A stretch of DNA of 64,000 bases, from NCBI GenBank assembly GCA_026982415.1, contig JALSHE010000106.1:1-64000 (forward strand), in the 5' to 3' direction. Shown here in pieces: positions 25,637-34,387 of the stretch. Positions within the stretch are counted from its first letter, which is position 1; the number at the start of each line of letters is the position of its first letter. Origin of the DNA: Robiginitomaculum sp. Lineage in GTDB: Bacteria > Pseudomonadota > Alphaproteobacteria > Caulobacterales > Maricaulaceae. Below the pieces are notes generated by a model. It was given only the letters and a program-made list of their open reading frames with translations, did not search any database and was not told the DNA's origin. A program made the position numbers and the translations under genes.

Positions 25637-28353
25637 CGCTTATCTATTGCCATGGTCATCTCGCGTTTCTTAGCCCCGCTGAGTGCGGCACATAACTGAA
25701 TGCCCTCCAAAGTTTGTGCCAAAGAACGTTCATAGCCTGCGATTAATTCGGTTTTACGATTGAAAAATGTTTCAACCTCGGTCATTTTTTGTGTACCGCA
25801 AAACCCACTTGCATAGCGCGGCATGCGCCCGCGTCTGACATCGGCAACCCGGTTTTCAACAAATGTATCAAAGTTTTCCTGGAACCAAACCCATGTCTCC
25901 GGACGTGTTTCAGGATTGCCCATAAATCCTGCAACCAAACTTCCAGCCTGACGATTGGTGAAAGCGTCTTTGTTAGACAGAGCCTCCGCCAACAATTTTG
26001 TGACCAAAGCAGGGTTTTTCGTAGATGCGAGCGCCCGCACTGCACCGCTTTTTTCAGCAGGGGATCCGGATTTTGCCAATTTCATAAGTGCCGGCAAAGC
26101 TACTTCGCCGCGCGCTTTAAAGGCTTCGGCCAGCCCAAGCCCGCGCATTTTCGGTGACAGTGCAGATTTATCTGCGTCGCCGTCAAGGCCGAGATATTGT
26201 GCGCCTGCGTCTGCAAAGCTCCGCGCTAAATCTGTGTCATTGCCGATATTGACCAAGCGGCTGGCCAAGGTTGGCGCGAGCAGGTTGGCCTCCATGGTTT
26301 TGGCGTCTTTGATAACACTGTAGCGGTCTGCATATAATTCGCGGGTGAATTTGGCCAAATCACCATGCGCCCATTTATCTACGAGATTGTTTTTCATGCC
26401 CGCTAGCGCATTGCCAGCCTTAAGGGCTACATCATATTCACCGGACTTAGCAAAGGCTGCCAATCCGTCCAGATATGTGTCTGCGGCCATTTTGTTGGCC
26501 TTAAATGCGGCTTCGAAACTATCCAGCACGGACAGGAGTTCTCTCCTGTTGAGGGCGTCAAGATTGCTGAGTAAATTCGCCCAACCACCGCTATCCAGAG
26601 AGAAGCGGTAATAGCCAGCCCCGTTCGCATTCAAGGTTATCCAGCTCGGGCAAGTTTCGGATTTGAGGGAGATTGTGGTTTTTTCGCCTTCCAACATAGT
26701 GCAAGTTTTTTCGCGCTTACCGTCCGCAGCATAAGACGCACAGACCGGGATTTTCCAGCGTTGACCTTGCTGGACTGCGGAGCCGTGGGGGGTGTAACGG
26801 GACTGTGCCAAAGTCAATTTGCCAGTTTTACAGTTCACCGCGCCGCTGACCATGGGCAATCCCGGTTGGTCAACGAAACTTTTTAGCGCAGGCACGACCA
26901 TATCATTGCCTGAGCCGTCTGCGAGAGATTGGAAAAAATCATTTGCGCTGGCGACACCATCGGCATAGCGCTCCATATGTAGGCGCACACCTTTGCGAAA
27001 TACGTCTTCACCCAAATAGCTTTCAAACATAGACAGTACACCGCCGCCCTTGCGGTAAGTAATGCCGTCAAATTGATCCATGACATTTTCCGTGCGCACC
27101 AGCGGCTCGCGTATACTGCGGGTGCTGGCCAGACTGTCCGTTCCCATAACGCCGAGCGCGCCCTTGAGCGTCTGTGCGCCGAATTTATAATCGGGCGCCC
27201 AAGCGGTAACGGCTTTATTGCCCATCCAGGTGGCAAAGGCTTCGTTAAGCCAAATGTCTTCCCACCACACGGGTGTAACCAGATTGCCAAACCATTGATG
27301 CGCCAATTCGTGAGCGTGGACGCTGGCATAAGCACGGCGTTGGCCAAGGGAGGATTTTTCGTCCATCAGCAATAAAAACTCGGTATAGACAATAGCACCA
27401 GGGTTTTCCATGGCACCAAATGCGTATTCCGGTGCGGCGATTAAATCCAGCTTTTCATAAGGGTAGGGGCTACCAAAATAGTCTTCCATAGCCTCTAATA
27501 TCCCCGCCGTATTTTTGAGGGCATAAGTCATGTTTTTGCCTTCGCCCCGCGCCGCAATACCGCGCAGAACAATGGGGCGGTCGCGTAAATCTGTCGCTGG
27601 TAAATCAGCGTATTTCACAACATCCCAAGGGCCAACGCCGAAGGCCAGTAAATATGTCGGCAAGGGTCTGGTGGTGGCAAAACTGTGTTTAACCATACCG
27701 TTTGCCAAAGCTTCGGTTTTTACCTCCGGTGTATTGGCATAGACGAAATCGTCCTTGGGCGCGGTGATGGACACGGAGAATGGCACTTTAAAGCGCGGCT
27801 CGTCAAAACCTGGGAAAGCTTGACGCGCACCTATGGCTTCGAACTGGGTGATGACATAGCTATCGTCCCCGCGCACGGATTTATAGGCTGAGTTAAGCTT
27901 GGTATTAAACGGAGTTTCGTAAGGAATGACCAAGGTAACAGCCCCCGGCCCAATGGGGGTCGCCGTATTGAGAGAACCGACTCCGGACGGTGCTTCGGAC
28001 CGGGGCACTTCGATATACTCCATAGGAACTTGCGAGCCGTCCGCCAATTTGGCGACAGCACCGCTGGCGGTTATGGTTTGTCCGTGCAGCCATATTTTGC
28101 TGGTGGTTTTTTTGATATTAACGTCAATAGTCACGGTGCCTGAGAAACTATCAGCCCGGGGGTCAATGGTCATATCTAGGGCATAGCGCGCCGGGGTGAC
28201 ATTATCGCCAAGTTGGGCATGGGGGACGGCATTTGGGTTTGGGGTGTGTGTTTCCGCCGTGGTTTGTTTTTGCGGCGCACCGGGTTTATCCGTACAGGCG
28301 ATGAGTAAACTGGCCACTGCCACGCTACCAATAATTGATTTTATATTCAACAT
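25624..28353 (-). CDS. M1-family zinc aminopeptidase, lipoprotein
   Basis: Removes N-terminal residues from peptides, here probably in the periplasm. The lipobox LLIAC places the lipidated Cys at residue 20. The M1 substrate motif GAMENPGA and zinc motif HELAHQWFGNLVT followed by NEAFATWMG are intact. An ERAP1-type helical C-terminal domain fills residues about 540-900. The total of 909 residues is normal for the gluzincin group that includes PepN and puromycin-sensitive peptidases. It lies 60 bases downstream of dnaA on the same strand. Confidence 0.93.
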   Translation of the reverse strand: MLNIKSIIGSVAVASLLIACTDKPGAPQKQTTAETHTPNPNAVPHAQLGDNVTPARYALDMTIDPRADSFSGTVTIDVNIKKTTSKIWLHGQTITASGAVAKLADGSQVPMEYIEVPRSEAPSGVGSLNTATPIGPGAVTLVIPYETPFNTKLNSAYKSVRGDDSYVITQFEAIGARQAFPGFDEPRFKVPFSVSITAPKDDFVYANTPEVKTEALANGMVKHSFATTRPLPTYLLAFGVGPWDVVKYADLPATDLRDRPIVLRGIAARGEGKNMTYALKNTAGILEAMEDYFGSPYPYEKLDLIAAPEYAFGAMENPGAIVYTEFLLLMDEKSSLGQRRAYASVHAHELAHQWFGNLVTPVWWEDIWLNEAFATWMGNKAVTAWAPDYKFGAQTLKGALGVMGTDSLASTRSIREPLVRTENVMDQFDGITYRKGGGVLSMFESYLGEDVFRKGVRLHMERYADGVASANDFFQSLADGSGNDMVVPALKSFVDQPGLPMVSGAVNCKTGKLTLAQSRYTPHGSAVQQGQRWKIPVCASYAADGKREKTCTMLEGEKTTISLKSETCPSWITLNANGAGYYRFSLDSGGWANLLSNLDALNRRELLSVLDSFEAAFKANKMAADTYLDGLAAFAKSGEYDVALKAGNALAGMKNNLVDKWAHGDLAKFTRELYADRYSVIKDAKTMEANLLAPTLASRLVNIGNDTDLARSFADAGAQYLGLDGDADKSALSPKMRGLGLAEAFKARGEVALPALMKLAKSGSPAEKSGAVRALASTKNPALVTKLLAEALSNKDAFTNRQAGSLVAGFMGNPETRPETWVWFQENFDTFVENRVADVRRGRMPRYASGFCGTQKMTEVETFFNRKTELIAGYERSLAQTLEGIQLCAALSGAKKREMTMAIDKRYAD

Positions 28354-28413
28354 AACACACTCCTATTTCCCTAAAACGGTAAACGGCGGGCACTGGTTTG
28401 TCACGTTAAAAAG

Positions 28414-29958
28414 CTAGCCCTTAAGCGTTTCCAGTAAGGCTTCGATATTGCTATTCAGCCCCGTGTCTTCGGCGCGCAGCTTGTCGATGCGTTTGACGGC
28501 GTGGATTACCGTTGTGTGGTCGCGGCCCCCGAAGCGTCTGCCAATGTCGGGCAGGGAGCGGGTGGTCAGCATTTTAGAGAGATACATGGCGACTTGGCGC
28601 GGGCGCGCAATGGCGCGGGCGCGGCGTTTGGATAGCATTTCTTCCATGCTAATGCCGAACTGCTTGGCGGTCGCGCGCTGGATTTTATCGACAGTGGGTT
28701 TGGCTTGCCCAGTGTAACGGGAATGAGCCAATGCCTCTTGTATACTTTCCAAAGTCAGCGGTTTTCCGAGAAATTCGAGCCGTGCCACGACCTGATTAAA
28801 CGCACCCTCAAGATCGCGCGGTGTGGCATTGATGCGGGCGGCCAAATGATCGCGCGCATCCGTTGGCATGGCCAGAGCCGGATGGCCGCCAGCACGGCGG
28901 CGCTCTATTAATCTGTCAAGAATGCGCAAGCGCAATTCATAATCCGCCGCGCCAATATCGCATAATAACCCGCCGCAGAGATAGGATTTAAGTCGCTCGC
29001 TCGCTTTATTGATAGCTTGTGGGTGACGATCCGATGCTAATAGGATTTGCTTGCCGCTATCCACCAGAGAAATCAATGTGTGCATCAGTTCTTCTTGTGA
29101 CCCTGGCTTGTCGGCAATGAAGTGCGCGTCATCAATAATCAACAAATCCACATCCCGCAAGCTGGACTTAAAGGCGTCTATCTCGGTGCGGCCTTGGGCG
29201 CGGACGGACTGTACAAATGAGGCCACAAAATCTTCTGACGAGATTAAGCGCACACGCCGGGTCGGGTCTTTTTTGGCCGCTTCCGCTTTAACCGCATAGA
29301 GCAAATGGGTTTTTCCCATGCCGTGTGGGCCGTGAATAATGATGGGGTTATATTGGCTGTCGCGGGCGTTAGCTACCCGCCTTGCAACGGCGAAAGCGAG
29401 TTCATTCGGGACGCCGACAACAAAATTATCAAAGGTAAACCTGTCTTTATTCTGTCCAGTGTTTTGACCAGAGTTTTGACCAGAGTTGAGAATTGGGTCT
29501 TGGTTCTGGTTTTGAGGTTTGTTCACAAAGCTCTGTGGCGTCATCGATTTTTGTGTAGCTTGAAAATTGTTAGCATCTGTTTTTGTCTGCATTGACGCAG
29601 GTTTCAGCGCTGCCCTAGCTCCACTCCCGATTTCCACACGGCGTGGGTCGCATTCAGCCCACAATTTACGCACCAAATCACCGTATTTTCCGTCTATCCT
29701 GCCTGCAACAAATTTGGACGGCGTATTGAGGACAATGTTAATTTCATCCGCAGATTGCAAGGACAATTGCCCGGTCCAAGACATGTGTACCCGATCTCCG
29801 AGAATGGCGCGTAACTTGTCTTGAACTTGCCGCCAAATTTGGTCGGGAGTTTCTAAAACATGGGTGTTTGCGCCAATTTTGTCGCTCGGTTTCTGTGCAG
29901 ATGATGGTTCGGTTGGGGCTTGATTGTCCCGGCCAAACTTATCGTCAAAATCACTCAC
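28414..29958 (-). CDS. dnaA: Chromosomal replication initiator DnaA
   Basis: ATP-dependent initiator that opens the origin. Domain I is residues about 35-110 (IWRQVQDKLRAILGD). The domain II linker carries an Asn/Gln run (about 150-170) with NSGQ/NTGQ-type repeats. The AAA+ domain has HGPHGMGKTHLLYAV (Walker A) and VDLLIIDDAHF (Walker B). Domain IV has RQVAMYLSKMLTTRSLPDIG and GGRDHTTVIHAVKRI, the DnaA-box-binding signature. I start at the GTG at 29958 because GGGGG lies 5-9 bases upstream; an open TTG start 13 codons earlier has no ribosome site. The neighbour rpsT is the usual one. Confidence 0.97.
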   Translation of the reverse strand: MSDFDDKFGRDNQAPTEPSSAQKPSDKIGANTHVLETPDQIWRQVQDKLRAILGDRVHMSWTGQLSLQSADEINIVLNTPSKFVAGRIDGKYGDLVRKLWAECDPRRVEIGSGARAALKPASMQTKTDANNFQATQKSMTPQSFVNKPQNQNQDPILNSGQNSGQNTGQNKDRFTFDNFVVGVPNELAFAVARRVANARDSQYNPIIIHGPHGMGKTHLLYAVKAEAAKKDPTRRVRLISSEDFVASFVQSVRAQGRTEIDAFKSSLRDVDLLIIDDAHFIADKPGSQEELMHTLISLVDSGKQILLASDRHPQAINKASERLKSYLCGGLLCDIGAADYELRLRILDRLIERRRAGGHPALAMPTDARDHLAARINATPRDLEGAFNQVVARLEFLGKPLTLESIQEALAHSRYTGQAKPTVDKIQRATAKQFGISMEEMLSKRRARAIARPRQVAMYLSKMLTTRSLPDIGRRFGGRDHTTVIHAVKRIDKLRAEDTGLNSNIEALLETLKG

Positions 29959-30383
29959 TGAAACCCCCGAACGGTAGCGTTGGCTAAAACGGTGCAATCG
30001 TTCTAACCTATTGAAATATATACAAATAATAGTAATAATCAGAGAAAAAACCCACGCTCATCCTCTAATCCTTATCAGGCCTCACCCCCTGCCTCACTCT
30101 TGCTGCTGGTTCTTCCCTGACCCCTTTAAAGCGCCTTTGAGGCGGGGCGTCAATGGGGTTTTTTTGTGATTCGTTAAGATTCAACACTTGACAGAAAAAA
30201 AGTTAATTTTCACGGGCATTTGTCCATTAAAAAAAATACAGAAAATTTTGAAAAAAGTTTTTAACTCTCTTTATAGTGGTAATTCAAAAATTGAATCCAA
30301 AACGTCTTGCGAGTCAGGTTTTAGGCCTAAAAAAACCCGGCCAACAGGCCGGGTTTAAAATAATTGAATAAATTCAGAAACCC
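29959..30383. other. dnaA-rpsT intergenic region
   Basis: About 425 AT-rich bases hold the rpsT terminator and must contain the dnaA promoter. I searched by eye for TTATCCACA-type DnaA boxes on both strands and found no good match, so this does not look like a standard oriC. A perfect dyad ATTCAA-AAA-TTGAAT lies at 30282-30296. On the minus strand, TATAAA near 30277 is a possible -10 element. Confidence 0.5.
30333..30356 (-). terminator. Rho-independent terminator of rpsT
   Basis: CCCGGCC (30336-30342) pairs with GGCCGGG (30347-30353) around AACA, extended by AAA/TTT pairs. Read on the minus strand it follows the rpsT stop by about 28 bases and ends in a run of seven T. Confidence 0.88.
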
Positions 30384-30650
30384 TTACGCAGACATAGCCT
30401 TAACACGCTTGCTTAAGCGGGAAATTTTCCGCGATCCAGTGTTTTTGTGGAAGATGCCTTTGCCAACGGCGCGCATCATAGCTGGCTCTGCGGCACTTAA
30501 AGCGGTTTTGGCTGCGGCTTGATCGCCTGCTGTGATCGCGTCTTCGACTTTGCGGAGATTAGAGCGCACGCTGGTACGGCGATTTTTGTTAACTGTTGTT
30601 TTGCGCGCCATTTTGCGGACGCATTTTTTAGCAGATGATGTGTTAGCCAT
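30384..30650 (-). CDS. rpsT: 30S ribosomal protein S20
   Basis: Primary 16S rRNA-binding protein. The 88-residue sequence starts [20 protein letters not shown] and contains [20 protein letters not shown] and [20 protein letters not shown], the S20 pattern. GAGGAAA sits before the ATG at 30650; the open frame further upstream is leader. It is followed by a strong terminator. Confidence 0.96.
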   Translation of the reverse strand: MANTSSAKKCVRKMARKTTVNKNRRTSVRSNLRKVEDAITAGDQAAAKTALSAAEPAMMRAVGKGIFHKNTGSRKISRLSKRVKAMSA

Positions 30651-30756
30651 GTTTTCCTCGTTAGATGCCATATTTTGGCGTAATTTTGAAGTGCGCATAT
30701 AGACCCACGGTGCATCCCCGTCAACTGTCTTCTGACAGCCATGTGCGTTTTTAGAT

Positions 30757-31860
30757 TTATATCAGATGAAAGTCCAGTTTTTGCATCTCGGTTCCGTTGA
30801 TAATCAGGGAAAGTTGGTGTTTGCCTGGATGAAACACGCGCGTCGTGATAATTTTAAAAGATTGTTTGCGAGTTATGACCGTTTCGGATTTTGCGCCATA
30901 GTCCTTTTCGCTAATCTTGAAGACTTTGCGAGACAAGCTAGCATTGGCTTTTTGGTAATACAGCCCGTATTCCAGCCGCAATTTTGAGATGCTTGCGCTT
31001 GTATTGACCAGTGTAAAGGTAAATTTCAGCGCTCCGCCTATTTCGACTTTGGGGGTCAGGATATGAAAACCCTTGATGTGGATATCCTCTACGGAGCCAA
31101 ACCCAAACAGTGCCATGATTTCCGCTCCGCCTTGCTTGAGCAAGGTGCGGCTGGCATGTTTAAGCAAGCGGTCAGTGTCCAAACTCGCACCTTGCCACCG
31201 CTTGGCAATGCTAATAACCAGGTCGGGATTATCCTTGGATATATCATTGAGGTTATTGGCAACGCTTCTGCGCACCGATTCGGATGGGTCATTTTTCAAG
31301 GCTTCGAGAATGGGCATGATAGGTGCCGGGTTTTTTTTGAAAGACGGAATGGCCATAGCCCAGGGCAATCGCGGGCGGCTACCCTCGGATGCCAGCCGCC
31401 GCACGGACGGATGGTTGTGTTTCGCCCAAACAAGCATTCGTGTGACCATTTGCATTTCGTATTTGATAATAAAAGGGCGCACAGCAAATTCACAACTGGT
31501 AAATTTGGTCACCGTTTCGAAAGCTGTCACCGAAATATCATAATGCTTCAGCCCGTAAACTTCCATAAAGTCTGGGAAAAACATATATTCAATACTGTCC
31601 TCTTGATAGCCGTCTTTTTGCAATTGGGCGATGGTTTGCAATATTGTCTCTACTTGCGAATTGTAATCGCCAGGCAAATGGTCATTGAGCACAATAGAGA
31701 TGTGCCGCATCCGCGCTTTTAACTCCCGGCTTTCCCAGTCGCCGTCAAAAATATTCGCGAGGAATGCGGTCTTGTCAAAGCCGGGCACGGTTTTTTGTAA
31801 AGTGTCCGTAAACCCAGCGAAAAAATCCGCACTGTAAATGTTTTTGAAAAGTTCAGCCAT
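30757..31860 (-). CDS. DNA alkylation repair protein, AlkC-like glycosylase
   Basis: Predicted base-excision enzyme for alkylated purines, built of HEAT-like repeats. The pattern [20 protein letters not shown] and [19 protein letters not shown] is that of the AlkC/AlkD superfamily. After residue about 270 there is a beta-rich Ig-like domain ([20 protein letters not shown] ... [14 protein letters not shown]), a feature of AlkC rather than AlkD. Length 367 fits AlkC with the extra domain. Upstream of rpsT on the same strand, about 106 bases away. Family is clear; the exact lesion preference is not. Confidence 0.82.
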   Translation of the reverse strand: MAELFKNIYSADFFAGFTDTLQKTVPGFDKTAFLANIFDGDWESRELKARMRHISIVLNDHLPGDYNSQVETILQTIAQLQKDGYQEDSIEYMFFPDFMEVYGLKHYDISVTAFETVTKFTSCEFAVRPFIIKYEMQMVTRMLVWAKHNHPSVRRLASEGSRPRLPWAMAIPSFKKNPAPIMPILEALKNDPSESVRRSVANNLNDISKDNPDLVISIAKRWQGASLDTDRLLKHASRTLLKQGGAEIMALFGFGSVEDIHIKGFHILTPKVEIGGALKFTFTLVNTSASISKLRLEYGLYYQKANASLSRKVFKISEKDYGAKSETVITRKQSFKIITTRVFHPGKHQLSLIINGTEMQKLDFHLI

Positions 31861-31973
31861 GTTTCCTGTCTAGCACAATACCCCTGACACCAGTATGTCA
31901 GGAATGGTTTTTGATGTGCAATTCTTTCTTCCTCCGTTTTTTACGGGAGAAGAAAGAACAGAAAATCTCACAC

Positions 31974-32765
31974 CTATTTATTATTGAAGTGCGGTTTGCG
32001 CTTCTCTGCGAAGGCTGCCATGCCTTCTTTTTGGTCTTCGGTGCTAAACATAGCCTGGAACAGGCGGCGTTCGAAGTGAATGCCTTGGGATAGGGTGGTC
32101 TCGAAAGATGTGTTGATGGTTTCTTTGGTCATCATGGCGATGGGTCGGGACTGTGCCGCGATTTTTTTAGCGGCTTCAATCGTGGTTTCCATAAGGTCGT
32201 CCAAGGGCACGACACGCGATACTAACCCACAAGCATGAGCCTCGTCCGCTTTCATCATCCGTCCGGTCAGGCACATATCCATGGCTTTGGATTTGCCGAC
32301 GGCTTTGGTCAGGCGTTGGGTGCCGCCTGCGCCGGGCATAACGCCTAAATTAATCTCTGGTTGGCCGAATTTGGCATTGTCCGCCGCAATGATAAAATCG
32401 CACATCATGGCGATTTCGCACCCGCCGCCCAAGGCATAACCTGCTACAGCGGCGATAATAGGTTTTCTGAACCGGGCAACAGATTCCCAGTACAGTTCGA
32501 ACACATCGTGTTTATACATGCCTAGGAAAGTGCCGTCTTTAAGTTCAGTAATATCCGCACCAGCGGCAAAGGCCTTTTCGGAGCCGGTTAATATGACGCA
32601 ACCAATTTTGTCATCCGCCTCCAATTTGGTTAGAGCGTCGTCCAACTCCGTAGTCAATTCGGCGCACAAGGCGTTCAGGGCTTTGGGGCGGTTCAGTTTA
32701 ATAATGCAAACGCCCCCACCATTACTGCCCAAGTCTTTAGTTACTTCGAGTGTATTATAGGTCAT
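31974..32765 (-). CDS. Enoyl-CoA hydratase
   Basis: Crotonase-fold enzyme hydrating 2-enoyl-CoA in beta-oxidation. Both oxyanion-hole segments are visible (AFAAGADITEL, AGYALGGGCEIAMMCD), as are both catalytic Glu positions (GGGCE, and PEINLGVMPGAGGTQRL). Length 263 is standard. In alphaproteobacteria this gene commonly lies between mutM and rpsT-dnaA, as here. The precise acyl-CoA specificity is unknown; it could also serve the paa or alkane pathways. Confidence 0.93.
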   Translation of the reverse strand: MTYNTLEVTKDLGSNGGGVCIIKLNRPKALNALCAELTTELDDALTKLEADDKIGCVILTGSEKAFAAGADITELKDGTFLGMYKHDVFELYWESVARFRKPIIAAVAGYALGGGCEIAMMCDFIIAADNAKFGQPEINLGVMPGAGGTQRLTKAVGKSKAMDMCLTGRMMKADEAHACGLVSRVVPLDDLMETTIEAAKKIAAQSRPIAMMTKETINTSFETTLSQGIHFERRLFQAMFSTEDQKEGMAAFAEKRKPHFNNK

Positions 32766-32829
32766 GTGGACTCCTAATGAAATTCAAGCTTGGCATTTTA
32801 AGTGTTGGAACCAAAGAGTCACGGACTAT

Positions 32830-33402
32830 TTAGGCAAATATCGCCAATATCAAAAATACGGCAGTACCAAGTGCTAGGGATATAACGGTCTTGCGGCGAT
32901 AAGCTCGCGCCAATAGCCCGACCAACACGCCCCCAAAAACGACAATGATAAGGGCGAAGGCAACCAGCTTTTGATAAAGTTTGAACAATTTGGGGCCGTG
33001 ACCTTTATGCAGTTCGATCATGGAGCCTTGCAAATTCGGGGTCATAAATGCGGCCCTAAGCCCGTCCTTGGTCTGGTTCATTTCGATATAGCGGCGCGAG
33101 GTTGGGCGTAGGTGGATTTTATCGTTCCCGCGTGTTTTGACATATTCAAACCGGTGCGTAATCCCAGCGTCCGCTAGCAGTGCCCGCACATCGGCATCAA
33201 GTGTATCCGATTTAAAATCCAAAGCGGCAGAAGCAGGTAGCTCAATCATCTGCGCCATTGTCTGTCCTTTATTGCCAAATAAATACAGCCCGCCCGATAT
33301 GGCAACAAGGAAAAATGCCGGGGTCATAAAGGCGGCAAATAATAAATGCACGGTCACGAGGAATTGGCGAAGCTTGATGGGCGAAATTTTGGATGTGGTC
33401 AT
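32830..33402 (-). CDS. PepSY-type membrane protein
   Basis: A 190-residue protein with an N-terminal helix (LRQFLVTVHLLFAAFMTPAF, then FLVAISGGLYLFG), a periplasmic PepSY-like segment (VRALLADAGITHRFEYVKTR ... MIELHKGHGPKLFKLYQ) and two C-terminal helices. The HKGHG and YQ pattern before the last helices resembles PepSY-associated membrane proteins linked to iron-reductase or TonB-receptor systems. A TonB-dependent receptor gene lies 1 kb away on the other strand. Specific function unknown. Confidence 0.68.
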   Translation of the reverse strand: MTTSKISPIKLRQFLVTVHLLFAAFMTPAFFLVAISGGLYLFGNKGQTMAQMIELPASAALDFKSDTLDADVRALLADAGITHRFEYVKTRGNDKIHLRPTSRRYIEMNQTKDGLRAAFMTPNLQGSMIELHKGHGPKLFKLYQKLVAFALIIVVFGGVLVGLLARAYRRKTVISLALGTAVFLILAIFA

Positions 33403-33495
33403 GATAATGTTCTCATTTCTTGATTAAATGTGGGCGGCGTAGTTTAAGCAAATTCATAATAGTCTTCGAATAGCCTCTGGGCAACAAAGCACGGA

Positions 33496-34323
33496 TTATT
33501 TTTGACACTTATCACAGTAAAAGCTGGATCTGCCAGATTGTTTTATGCGGCTTATTGTCCCCGCACAGGTTTTTGTCGGGCAATCATCCCCCTTATGGTC
33601 GTAGACTTTGAACCTGTGTTGGAAATAGCCCAGCGCCCCGTCCACCGCCGCAAAATCCTGTAAGGTGGATCCGCCAGCTTCAATCGCTAACTTGAGCGTA
33701 GTCTTAATTTCGGCGCTCAATAATTCGCATTCATCCTCACTTAGGGTGTTGGAAAGCCGCAAGGGCGAAATATGAGCGCCGAACAAAGCTTCGCAGACAT
33801 ATATATTGCCCAGTCCCGCAACAACACGCTGGTCGAGTAGAGCGGATTTAATCGGGGCTTTCTTATTGGTAAGCTTGTCAAAGAGAGCGGGGCCACTGAA
33901 GTTATTGGATAGGGGTTCTGGGCCAAGGTCTGCCATGCGCCCCAAATCTCCGGCTTCCAGCAATTCCATAAACCCAAAACGGCGTGGATCATTATATATA
34001 ATCAGGGGGTTGTCGGCTCCAGACATAGTGAAGACCACATGGTCGTGCTTGGGGTTTTGCCCGGCGCGTTTATTGCCAACAATGAAGCTGCCCGACATAC
34101 CGAGGTGCATGAGCAGGGTCTCGCCGCTGGAAAGCTCCGCCACCAAAAATTTGGCGCGGCGGCTTAGCCGTTCTAATATCACACCTTGCAGACGCTCTAT
34201 AAAATTATCAGGAAACGGAAACCGGATGTCTGCGCGGTTCAGGCGCACATGCGCAAACGCCCGCCCTTCCATAACAGGCGCAAGCCCGCGCTTCACTGTT
34301 TCGACTTCTGGCAATTCAGGCAT
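33496..34323 (-). CDS. mutM: Formamidopyrimidine-DNA glycosylase
   Basis: Excises 8-oxoguanine and ring-opened purines. The catalytic N-terminal Pro is in MPELPEVETVKRGL, fixing the start at 34323. LMHLGMSGSF and GLGNIYVCEALF (helix-two-turn-helix) follow. The C-terminal zinc finger has the C-x4-C spacing (CPTKTC ... FYCDKC) common in alphaproteobacteria. Length 275 is normal. Divergent from the TonB receptor gene with 64 bases between. Confidence 0.95.
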   Translation of the reverse strand: MPELPEVETVKRGLAPVMEGRAFAHVRLNRADIRFPFPDNFIERLQGVILERLSRRAKFLVAELSSGETLLMHLGMSGSFIVGNKRAGQNPKHDHVVFTMSGADNPLIIYNDPRRFGFMELLEAGDLGRMADLGPEPLSNNFSGPALFDKLTNKKAPIKSALLDQRVVAGLGNIYVCEALFGAHISPLRLSNTLSEDECELLSAEIKTTLKLAIEAGGSTLQDFAAVDGALGYFQHRFKVYDHKGDDCPTKTCAGTISRIKQSGRSSFYCDKCQK

Positions 34324-34387
34324 TGTATTCCTATGGCTAGGCTTTATTGAAACAATTTTGTTAGCCCAGTTTTTAGTCTGCACCTAT

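Noticed and set aside
30188-30193. TTGACA on the plus strand as a -35 element
   Set aside because: No -10 at proper spacing and no plus-strand gene downstream for over 4 kb.
29959-30383. Possible oriC beside dnaA
   Set aside because: No DnaA boxes or typical iterons could be found; in this class oriC is often not next to dnaA.
33806-34387. Upstream extension of the TonB receptor reading frame
   Set aside because: It overlaps mutM on the other strand, has no receptor-like sequence, and the signal peptide starts at 34388.
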